DNA of 5,842 nt from Afipia sp. (lineage in GTDB: Bacteria; Pseudomonadota; Alphaproteobacteria; Rhizobiales; Xanthobacteraceae), in the NCBI GenBank assembly GCA_026400415.1, contig JAPLPA010000159.1, positions 1 through 5,842 of the forward strand. Reading direction: 5' to 3'. The position numbers were made by a program, and so were the translations under genes. The notes below the pieces were generated by a model. The model was given only the letters and a program-made list of their open reading frames with translations, made no database searches and was not told where the DNA came from. Positions 1 through 5,741 of this stretch are shown one piece after another. The stretch's first letter is position 1. Each line of letters starts with the position of its first letter.

Positions 1-44
1 GCGCACCTCACGGGGCGATGGAGTTGATCGAGCGGGTGAATTAG
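1..44 (+). CDS. 3' end of an unidentified upstream gene (partial)
   Basis: From base 3 the frame reads APHGAMELIERVN and stops at TAG (42-44), three bases before the ATG of the DUF488 gene. The close same-strand spacing suggests a real gene end and a possible operon with DUF488. Thirteen codons are too few to name a family, and an open frame of this length could also arise by chance. The start lies outside the window. Confidence 0.35.
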   Translation, partial: APHGAMELIERVN

Positions 45-47
45 CGA

Positions 48-509
48 ATGGCCAAAGCGAAAAAACTCTTTACCATTGGCTATGAGCAGACGCCGTCCCG
101 CGCCGTGCTCGATGAGCTTGAGCGCGCGGGCGTGAAATTGCTCGTCGACGTGCGAGCCATCGCGTCCTCGCGCCGTCCGGGATTTTCGAAATCGCAGCTT
201 GCGGCCGGCCTCGACGAGCGCGGCATTTCCTATCTGCATCTGCGCGGGTTAGGCACGCCGAAAAACGGTCGCGAAGCCGCGCGCAGCGGGGACATGAAGG
301 CACTGACAAAAATATACAGCGCGCATCTGAAGACGCCGCAGGCCGAAGAAGAAATGGATGAACTTGCCTCGCTGGTGATGAAGGCCGGGCCGGTCTGCAT
401 TCTCTGCTTCGAGAGCGACCACAAGGATTGCCACCGCAAGTTCATTGCCGAAATCATCCATAGCCGAGAAGGCGTGAAAATCGAAAATCTGGCTGCGTCT
501 CAGTTCTAG
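48..509 (+). CDS. DUF488 domain-containing protein
   Basis: A 153-residue soluble protein with no signal peptide or membrane segment, about the usual length for DUF488 proteins. Visible family signatures are TIGYEQ near the N-terminus (residues 9-14), DVR at 34-36, SRRPGFSK at 41-48, LRGLGTPK at 65-72, and a C-terminal cysteine/acid/histidine cluster CFESDHKDCHR at 120-130 (C120, E122, C128, H129), with another cysteine at 117. The biochemical role of DUF488 is not established. The conserved Cys/His cluster suggests metal binding or thiol chemistry, but that is inference. ATG 48 is chosen because the family motif begins only nine residues later and the preceding gene ends at 44. No strong Shine-Dalgarno sequence is visible, which fits translation coupled to the upstream gene. 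Confidence 0.9.
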   Translation: MAKAKKLFTIGYEQTPSRAVLDELERAGVKLLVDVRAIASSRRPGFSKSQLAAGLDERGISYLHLRGLGTPKNGREAARSGDMKALTKIYSAHLKTPQAEEEMDELASLVMKAGPVCILCFESDHKDCHRKFIAEIIHSREGVKIENLAASQF

Positions 510-561
510 AACGGCACTCCCCTGCACGAGAATTTCGAGGAATAGAATTTTTACCGCCTTC

Positions 562-580
562 ACGGAGCGCTCCTCTCCGT
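562..580. repeat. Small inverted repeat between DUF488 and bcsS
   Basis: ACGGAG at 562-567 pairs with CTCCGT at 575-580 (6 bp stem, 7 nt loop). The overlapping GGAGCGCTCC at 564-573 is a perfect palindrome. It lies about 50 bp after the DUF488 stop. No T-tract follows in either direction, so it is not a convincing intrinsic terminator; it could be a protein-binding site or chance. The rest of the gap (510-658) shows no promoter I can support. Confidence 0.25.
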
Positions 581-658
581 TCGCTGGACGAGCCAATAAG
601 CCCCCGCTCTAATCCATAGGTATTTTGCGTAAGTAGTTGTACGGGGCTGGGGTCTCCA

Positions 659-1420
659 TTGCGTTGCGTTGGAATGGCGCGCGCGTTGTACGTCGCCGCT
701 GCCATTTGCTTGGCCTGCGGAATGTCACCTGCGTTTGCCGATCCGCTTCTCGACGATATTCCATCGTCCGGTGATCTGAGCCGCGGAATCAATTCGGAGA
801 AATTTCTCTACTTCAGCGGATTTGACCTCTGGCGCAACGGCGGCACGTTTTACGGCGGAGCGCAGTGGGCGCCCGGCGGGCTCAACGCCGATGGCTTCAC
901 GCTGAAAATTTTGTTGGCGGAAGGAAGCTATCTATATCGCTCAGGCACGACCGATGTTCGTGGTACGTATCTGTTGGGCTCTGTCATGCCTGGCTGGCGG
1001 ATCAAGCGCGGCGATCTGGAGATCAAAGTGTTCGCCGGTCTCGACTTGCAGAACCACCGGCTGTCACCGGATGATTTGTCTAATAGCCTGCGCGGCAATC
1101 ACGCCGGACTGCGTGTCAGTGCGGACCTATGGTGGGAGCCGACACGCACGATGATGCTCGCATCGTAGATTTCTGGCTCGACCGCCGGCAACAGTTTTGG
1201 CATCCGCGGCGCGGCTGGCTGGCGTTTACTGGATCGTTTCTGGACCGGGCCGGAAATCGAGACGTCGGGCGACGACGTGTATCGTCAGTACCGGATCGGC
1301 GCGCATCTCACATCGTTCAAGACCGGCGAATTCGAGTGGGCGCTTGGCGCGGGCTATGTCGAAGACAACAGCCATCGCTCCGGTGTTTATGGACGTCTCA
1401 GCGTGCTGACGCGCCGGTGA
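659..1420 (+). pseudogene. bcsS: bcsS-like gene (cellulose biosynthesis protein BcsS family) interrupted by an in-frame amber codon
   Basis: The first part encodes 169 residues up to TAG at 1166-1168. The same frame then continues for 83 codons to TGA at 1418-1420, giving a full-length frame of about 253 codons. The N-terminus is a signal peptide with a hydrophobic core and probable cleavage at AFA|D (after residue 27 counted from TTG 659). An alternative ATG start lies at 674 (residue 6) and gives a cleaner signal peptide; neither has a strong Shine-Dalgarno sequence. The mature part is rich in alternating aromatic/polar strands with Gly turns (FLYFSGFDLW, GTFYGGAQWAPGG, AGLRVSADLWWEP), as expected of an outer-membrane beta-barrel. 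The part after the stop carries the usual family tail: GAAGWRLLDRFWTGPE, DVYRQYRIGAH, FKTGEFEWALGAGY and terminal LSVLTRR. BcsS is associated with cellulose biosynthesis in alphaproteobacteria, but its exact role is poorly known. The interruption may be a real nonsense mutation, a sequencing error, or an assembly slip; there is no frame change. No other bcs gene is in view. Confidence 0.8.
1166..1168 (+). other. Internal amber stop in bcsS
   Basis: The TAG sits between codons for MMLAS and ISGSTAGNSFG and is the only stop in a frame otherwise open from 659 to 1417. It falls in a strand-turn-strand stretch following DLWWEP. A single base change from TCG (Ser), CAG (Gln), TGG (Trp) or TAT/TAC (Tyr) would create it; the original residue cannot be told from this window. 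Confidence 0.9.
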
Positions 1421-1423
1421 ACC

Positions 1424-1813
1424 TCAACCCTTGGCGTCGCAGGCCCAAGCCCGGATCACGCATTCCTTGCCGCCAAAATCGTAACATTTCTTCATCGCGG
1501 CATTCAGCGTGTTTGAGATACGGGACGCAACGGCATAACCGTGGGCACCGCAGGGATTGGCCATGTCGAGCGAGAGTGCCGCGCAGGCGCGTTTCATGAC
1601 AACGGCCTCGCAAGTGCCTTTGCATTGCTTGAGCGCTGCCGCACGCGCGGCTTCCTCGGCAGGATAATCGAAGGCCTGACCGTAGGCACCGCATTTTCCG
1701 ACGGCGAGCGCGCCCGCCGCAATGGCCGGGTTCGGAATTAGCGTCAACGCAAAGGCAAAAATTGAAAAAACAGCAAACAGCGCGCGGCAATACGCGGCGT
1801 TGAAAACGGTCAA
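1424..1813 (-). CDS. DUF4189 domain-containing exported protein
   Basis: A 129-residue protein with an N-terminal signal peptide: a long hydrophobic stretch (roughly residues 10-30) ending in PAIAA, with cleavage probably near residue 32. The mature part matches the DUF4189 pattern: GALAVGKCGAYGQAFDYP, then EEAARAAALKQC, two repeat-like cysteine units (QCKGTCEAVV...CAAL and KKCYDFGGKECVIRAWACD), with cysteines spaced as if forming disulfides in the periplasm. The function of DUF4189 is unknown. The start is TTG (1813-1811), with GGAGG at 1823-1819 five bases upstream, and no later ATG precedes the signal peptide core. It lies 69 bp downstream of the molybdopterin gene on the same strand, so read-through from that operon is possible, though its content is unrelated. 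It converges on bcsS, with 3 bp between the two stops. Confidence 0.85.
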   Translation of the reverse strand: MTVFNAAYCRALFAVFSIFAFALTLIPNPAIAAGALAVGKCGAYGQAFDYPAEEAARAAALKQCKGTCEAVVMKRACAALSLDMANPCGAHGYAVASRISNTLNAAMKKCYDFGGKECVIRAWACDAKG

Positions 1814-1818
1814 ATTCC

Positions 1819-1823
1819 CCTCC
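1819..1823 (-). promoter_or_regulatory. Ribosome binding site deciding the TTG start of the DUF4189 gene
   Basis: On the minus strand the sequence GGGGAGGGGAAT immediately precedes TTG 1813, with GGAGG spaced 5 nt from it. This is the strongest Shine-Dalgarno sequence in the window and supports the non-ATG start. Confidence 0.65.
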
Positions 1824-1882
1824 CCAGAGGACGAGAGGAGAACAACCTACCCGACAGGACGTTTCAACTTGGTGAACGAAAC

Positions 1883-3487
1883 CTAAGCACGGCGGGCGTC
1901 GGCCAGCATTTCGGGGGTGTCGATATCGAGAAAGGCGCTTTTGCCGACGACTTCAACTTCCGCTACCGCCTCGGCGTGATGGGCAATCACGTGCCGCGCG
2001 CCAATATCGCCATCAAGTATCATCAGTTCGGAGAAAAACCGGCGCGACCACAGCACTGGATTGCCGCGCCGCCCGCCGGCCACCGGCACCACGATCAGCG
2101 ATCCGCGATCCGGCGAGAAGGCCTCGATCAGCCGGTCAATGAGATTTGCATCGATCAGGGGCATGTCGCCAAGGCAAACAATCGCGCCATCCGCCGATGC
2201 GGGTACGGCAGCGACGCCAGCCTTGACGGACGTCGCAAGGCCATCAGCGAATTGTGGGTTGTTCACGAATGTCACATCGAGCCCTTTGAGCGCCGCAGCA
2301 ACCTCCACACTTTGGTGACCGGTGACGACAATCACAGGCGATGCCTTGGATGCCAGCGCCTGCTCAGCGACGATACGCACCAATTTTTTGCCATTTAACT
2401 CGGCGAGCAGCTTGTTCGGACCACCCATGCGAGTCGAACGTCCAGCGGCGAGAATGACGGCGGCAACCTTGCGGTTGCCATTGGCCTCAAGCGGGACGCG
2501 CGGTTGCGGCCTCGTCACGATCTCCATCAGCAAGCCGCCCACACCCATGCCCGTGACATCGTCGCGCGTAACTTCAAGACCGGCAAGAATGCGCATCAAT
2601 ATCCAATCGAAGCCATTTTCTTTTGGCGAACGCGCACAGCCCGGTGCGCCCAATACTGGCATGCCTCTGGCGTGGCCGAGCAACATAAGATTGCCTGGAT
2701 CGACCGGCATTCCGAAATGCTCGACCGTTCCACCAATTTGCTCGATCGCGGCTGGAATTACATCGCGACGGTCGGCGATGGCCGATGCGCCGAATACGAG
2801 CACCAGCTCCGCGCCGAGTGCAAGCAGTTCCTCAATTGCAGGTGCAAGCGCGTCCTTGTCATGCGCAATCCTGCGCTCGGCAATAATACGCGCTCCCGTC
2901 GGTGCGAGGCGCTCGGCCGTTACCTTCAACGTTTTGTCGATCACCTTCGGTGCGAGGCCCGGAAGGATTGTCGAGACAATACCAACCTTCCTGATCTTGA
3001 ACGTCGCGACGCGCATGCGCCCGGATTTTGCCGCGGCGATTGCAGCGTCGCGAAACTTGGTTTCGACGCCGAACGGAATGATCTTCACCGTCGCGATCAT
3101 TTCGCCCGCAACGACCGGCTTGAAGGCCGGAAGCGTTGCAAATGTAATCGCCTCATCCACGCGATTGATGCGATCCACGGCGGCGCGATCCACCACCAGT
3201 ACGCCCGCCTGCGCGGCAAAAAGATTGGCCCGGCCTGTAAAGGCACGCTCAACACTGACGCCCTCCCCTGCCATGGCCTCCGCGATGGTGCCAGCCGCTT
3301 CATCTTCGGAAACGTCGCTCTTGTCGAGACGCGCGACAATCACCTCAGAAACACCTGCCCGCTTCAACGCAGCGATTTCATCCGCGCCGATCAACGTTCC
3401 TTTTTTCAGAACAAGTCCGCCCTGACGGATGGCGTGGACAGTGACACCACCGGCCGCATCGTCCGGCGTGACGGGACCGAATTTCAT
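1883..3487 (-). CDS. Molybdopterin-binding / MocA-like nucleotidyltransferase fusion protein
   Basis: A 534-residue cytoplasmic protein with two parts. Residues 1 to about 330 resemble a MoeA/MoaB-type molybdopterin-binding region: an N-terminal segment like MoeA (GLVLKKGTLIGADEI), a Rossmann-like core with ELVLVFGASAIADRRDVIP at about 227-245, FGMPVDPGN at 258-266, and GAPGCARSPKENGFD at 280-294. Residues 340-534 are a MobA-like NTP transferase: LAAGRSTRMGGPNKLL at 346-361, CLGDMPLID at 438-446, GRRGNPVLW at 472-480, GDIGARHVI at 493-501 and LDIDTPEML at 520-528. The LAAG form of the nucleotide motif, instead of the LAGG of MobA, is typical of MocA, the CTP:molybdopterin cytidylyltransferase that makes the MCD cofactor used by CO dehydrogenase and xanthine dehydrogenase relatives. 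CTP specificity here is inference. Its ATG overlaps the XdhC stop as ATGA (3484-3487) and lacks its own strong Shine-Dalgarno sequence, so coupling is likely. It is the last gene of the operon. Confidence 0.88.
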   Translation of the reverse strand: MKFGPVTPDDAAGGVTVHAIRQGGLVLKKGTLIGADEIAALKRAGVSEVIVARLDKSDVSEDEAAGTIAEAMAGEGVSVERAFTGRANLFAAQAGVLVVDRAAVDRINRVDEAITFATLPAFKPVVAGEMIATVKIIPFGVETKFRDAAIAAAKSGRMRVATFKIRKVGIVSTILPGLAPKVIDKTLKVTAERLAPTGARIIAERRIAHDKDALAPAIEELLALGAELVLVFGASAIADRRDVIPAAIEQIGGTVEHFGMPVDPGNLMLLGHARGMPVLGAPGCARSPKENGFDWILMRILAGLEVTRDDVTGMGVGGLLMEIVTRPQPRVPLEANGNRKVAAVILAAGRSTRMGGPNKLLAELNGKKLVRIVAEQALASKASPVIVVTGHQSVEVAAALKGLDVTFVNNPQFADGLATSVKAGVAAVPASADGAIVCLGDMPLIDANLIDRLIEAFSPDRGSLIVVPVAGGRRGNPVLWSRRFFSELMILDGDIGARHVIAHHAEAVAEVEVVGKSAFLDIDTPEMLADARRA

Positions 3488-4194
3488 GCGGCCGACTTTG
3501 TCTTAAGCGGAGCATCGGCAGGAAGACGAAGCCGCCCGGTGATTTCGGCCATGATCGACACCGCGATTTCAGACGGCGAGACCGCGCCGATATTGAGTCC
3601 GATGGGTGCATGAATGCGCGCTAGCTGGCTTTCAGTTGCACCCAGTGCCTTCAAACGGTCGAGGCGTTTGCCGTGGGTTTTTCGCGAGCCGAGCGCGCCG
3701 ATATAAAAACAATCGCGCGCCATTGCATGCAACAATGCCGGGTCGTCGATTTTCGGATCATGCGTGAGAGCAACAAACGCGGTGTAATGGTCGATTTTCA
3801 GCGGCGGCAATGCGACATCCGGCCAGTCAGCGAACAGCGGCACGTCGGGAAATCGCTCGGGCGATGCAAACGCCGTTCGCGGATCGACCACATAAACGTC
3901 GTAATCCAGCGATTGCGCCAAGGGCGCCAACGCCTGACTGATGTGAACCGCGCCGATGATGACGAGCCGCGCAGTCGGCGCATAAACATTCAGAAACAGT
4001 TTCTTGCCGTCAATCTCGATCATCCCGCTCTTGCCCATCCGCAAATGCTTGTCGAGTTCGGAGTGAAGCGGATCATCTGTGGTGTCGGCGGCTTTTATCA
4101 ATCGCTGATCGCCACTCGTAACATCGGTAACGACGACCACAGCGCGGCGTGCGGCGCGTTCGGCATTCAATTCTGAAAGTGTATTCTGTTTCAC
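3484..4194 (-). CDS. XdhC family protein, C-terminal Rossmann domain
   Basis: A 236-residue protein from GTG 4194, which forms a GTGA overlap with the stop of the preceding gene. An upstream ATG at 4257 lies inside that gene and adds an unrelated basic peptide, so GTG is preferred. The first 70 residues (LNAERAARRAVVVVTDVTSG and onward) are a linker-like segment common in XdhC/CoxI proteins. A Rossmann fold follows: RLVIIGAVHISQALA at about 76-90, VVDPR at 102-106, ERFPD at 113-117, THDPKID at 144-150, YIGALGSRKTHGKRL at 164-178, HAPIGLNIGAVSPSEIAVSI at 195-214 and MAEI. XdhC proteins bind the molybdenum cofactor and promote its sulfuration and insertion into xanthine-dehydrogenase-family enzymes. 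The usual GxGH nucleotide-loop signature reads GAVHIS here. The partner N-terminal XdhC domain is encoded by the adjoining gene. Confidence 0.88.
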   Translation of the reverse strand: MKQNTLSELNAERAARRAVVVVTDVTSGDQRLIKAADTTDDPLHSELDKHLRMGKSGMIEIDGKKLFLNVYAPTARLVIIGAVHISQALAPLAQSLDYDVYVVDPRTAFASPERFPDVPLFADWPDVALPPLKIDHYTAFVALTHDPKIDDPALLHAMARDCFYIGALGSRKTHGKRLDRLKALGATESQLARIHAPIGLNIGAVSPSEIAVSIMAEITGRLRLPADAPLKTKSAA

Positions 4195-4520
4195 GAGGCG
4201 GCGACCTTCTCGACAAAAACGCGAATGGTGCCCCCGCAGGACAACCCGACATTCCATGCGGTTTCATCGGCGACACCGAATTCCAGCATTTTCGGCTGGC
4301 CGCTAGCAATGACATCAAGCGCCTCGGTTACGACCGCGCCCTCGACGCACCCGCCGGAGACCGACCCGAGAAATGTGCCGTCGTCATTGATGACAAGGCT
4401 CGATCCCGCAGGCCGCGGCGCGGAGCCCCAGGTTTCAACGACCGTGGCCAATGCAACACCGTGACCGGATCTCAGCCAACCTTCAGCAACTTTCAGGATA
4501 TCGTCGTCGCGGTTGAGCAT
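4191..4520 (-). CDS. XdhC/CoxI N-terminal domain protein
   Basis: A 109-residue protein that consists only of the XdhC_CoxI domain normally found at the N-terminus of longer XdhC/CoxI chaperones. Signatures are VVETWGSAPRPAGSSL at about 27-42, FLGSVSGGCVEGAVV at 50-64 with C58, and WNVGLSCGGTIRVFVE at 89-104 with C95. These two cysteine motifs are the family hallmarks and are likely involved in molybdenum-cofactor handling. ATG 4520 is chosen because GAGGA (4532-4528) lies 7 nt upstream and overlaps the coxE stop. A further upstream ATG (4571) would overlap coxE and adds residues foreign to the family. Its TGA shares bases with the GTG of the next gene (GTGA, 4191-4194), which suggests the two half-proteins are made in similar amounts and act together. 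Confidence 0.9.
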   Translation of the reverse strand: MLNRDDDILKVAEGWLRSGHGVALATVVETWGSAPRPAGSSLVINDDGTFLGSVSGGCVEGAVVTEALDVIASGQPKMLEFGVADETAWNVGLSCGGTIRVFVEKVAAS

Positions 4521-4527
4521 CGGTGTG

Positions 4528-4533
4528 TCCTCA
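4528..4533 (-). promoter_or_regulatory. Stop/Shine-Dalgarno fusion ahead of the XdhC N-domain gene
   Basis: The same TGAGGA arrangement as at the coxE start: the coxE TGA runs into GAGGA, 7 nt before ATG 4520. It decides the start in favour of 4520 over the upstream in-frame ATG 4571. Confidence 0.6.
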
Positions 4534-5730
4534 AGCTGCCGAACGGATGTCGAAGCCTCGACGCGGCACATTCGGCGAGGAGAGTGCTGCGATCAGGCCT
4601 TCCATCGACTTCAAGTTGTGCACAGGACGAAATTCATCGACATGCGGCAACATCATTTTAATGCCCTGCGCCTTGGCCTCGAAGCCGTCGAAGCGCAGCA
4701 GCGGGTTGAGCCAGATCAGGCGCCGACACGAGCGATGCAGCCGATCCATCTCGAATTCCAGCCGCGAATCCGCCTCACGCTCCAATCCATCGGAGATCAT
4801 TAGTACGATAGCGCCCTGCCCGAGCACACGGCGACCCCACAAATTGTTGAAATGATGAAGCGATGTCGCTATGCGCGTACCGCCCGCCCAATCCTCGACG
4901 CGGGACGAGCACGCAGCCAACGCCTCATCGGGGTCGCGCGCGCGCAATTGCCGCGTCACATTGGTGAGGCGTGTACCGAACAGAAAAACCGATACTCGCT
5001 TGCGCGCGTCGCTAACGGCGTGGAGAAATTGCAGGAACAGCCGCGTGTAATCGGTCATCGAGCCGGAAATATCGAGCAGCGCCACAATGGGCGCACGCTT
5101 GTCGATACGGCCAAGACGATGAAAATTCACGATCTCGCCGCCGGTGCGAAGGCTGCCTCGCAATGTACGCCGTAGATCGAGCTTTCGTCCGCGCGCATCG
5201 GGCGCGAAGCGCCGCGTGCGCAGTTCAGCCTGTGGTAATTTCATCTTCGCAATCGCGCGCGTGACTTCAGCGATTTCGGCTGCACTCATTTGCGCAAAAT
5301 CCTTGGTCTGCAAAACCTCGCGGTCCGACACTGATAATTGCACATTCTTTTCCTCGACATCCGGCGCGTCGATATTTCGGCTCTGCGCGAAGGCCTCCTG
5401 TACACGACGCGAAGCGGGCGGCGGCGGCTTTTGCGCTTCGCGAGGCAAAGGAACGGAATCCAGCATGTGAATGTTGCCCTGCTCGCGGCGAAAAAACAGA
5501 TCGAACGCCTGAGCGAACACCAGCGCATGCTCATGACGCTTGACGAAAATCGATTCGAGCGTCGTAAACAGATCCTGTCGATTGCCGATATCGATCAGCC
5601 GCATGGCATTCAACGCGTCGATCACCGCACCTGGCCCGATCGCCAACCCCGCGACGCGCAGCGCGCGCGCAAAGCCGATGACGTTGTCGGCGATTTGTCC
5701 GGTGGCTCGATTGTCGGTATCGCCAGACAT
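4531..5730 (-). CDS. coxE: CoxE-like VWA domain-containing protein
   Basis: A 399-residue cytoplasmic protein of the CoxE/VWA family. Residues 1-90 form a helical N-terminal region (GFARALRVAGLAIGPGAVID; then FVKRHEHALVFAQAFDLFF), followed by a Pro-rich linker near 100-106 and a charged segment with RTRRFAPDARGRKLDLRRTL at about 171-190. The VWA domain has a complete MIDAS metal site: D220, S222 and S224 in DISGS, T285 in WAGGTRI, and D314 in ISDGLE. The C-terminal part has RRLIWLNPLLR and ends FDIRSAA. In the Oligotropha cox system, CoxE works with the AAA+ ATPase CoxD to finish the [CuSMoO2] site of CO dehydrogenase; related pairs may serve other molybdenum hydroxylases. ATG 5730 follows the ATPase stop by 8 bp, with GAGGA at 5740-5736. 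It is the second gene of the visible operon. Confidence 0.9.
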   Translation of the reverse strand: MSGDTDNRATGQIADNVIGFARALRVAGLAIGPGAVIDALNAMRLIDIGNRQDLFTTLESIFVKRHEHALVFAQAFDLFFRREQGNIHMLDSVPLPREAQKPPPPASRRVQEAFAQSRNIDAPDVEEKNVQLSVSDREVLQTKDFAQMSAAEIAEVTRAIAKMKLPQAELRTRRFAPDARGRKLDLRRTLRGSLRTGGEIVNFHRLGRIDKRAPIVALLDISGSMTDYTRLFLQFLHAVSDARKRVSVFLFGTRLTNVTRQLRARDPDEALAACSSRVEDWAGGTRIATSLHHFNNLWGRRVLGQGAIVLMISDGLEREADSRLEFEMDRLHRSCRRLIWLNPLLRFDGFEAKAQGIKMMLPHVDEFRPVHNLKSMEGLIAALSSPNVPRRGFDIRSAA

Positions 5731-5735
5731 AAGCG

Positions 5736-5741
5736 TCCTCA
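5736..5741 (-). promoter_or_regulatory. Stop/Shine-Dalgarno fusion ahead of coxE
   Basis: On the minus strand TGAGGA combines the TGA stop of the ATPase gene with a GAGGA ribosome binding site 5 nt before ATG 5730. It supports the chosen coxE start and suggests coupled translation. Confidence 0.6.

Noticed and set aside
510..658. Promoter for bcsS in the gap
   Set aside because: No -35/-10 pair with acceptable spacing could be supported by eye; alphaproteobacterial promoters are too variable to call here.
1129..1599. Plus-strand frame of 156 codons that could suggest a frameshift in bcsS
   Set aside because: The BcsS-like sequence after the amber codon is in the original frame, not this one. 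This frame is Arg/Pro/Trp-rich and runs on into the antisense of the DUF4189 gene.
1398..1790. Minus-strand frame of 130 codons overlapping DUF4189
   Set aside because: It is a shifted frame over the DUF4189 gene; the alternative frame has the signal peptide, cysteine pattern and ribosome site.
1861..1882. Inverted repeat GTTTC...GAAAC after the molybdopterin gene as a terminator
   Set aside because: Only 5 bp stem with a 12 nt loop and AT-rich pairing, no T-tract; too weak to call.
2322..3425. Long open frame of 367 codons on the plus strand opposite the molybdopterin gene
   Set aside because: It lies wholly antisense to a well-supported gene with clear motifs. Its translation is low-complexity Ser/Ala/Thr-rich with no recognisable domain, as expected from the mirror of GC-rich codons.
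2504..3613. Second long open frame (369 codons) on the plus strand, across the XdhC and molybdopterin genes
   Set aside because: It is Arg/His/Cys/Asn-rich, has no family motif, spans the junction of two real genes and has no ribosome site; a shadow frame.
3484..4257. Longer XdhC start at ATG 4257
   Set aside because: The extra 21 residues are read from inside the preceding gene in another frame and do not look like the family; GTG 4194 fits the overlap geometry.
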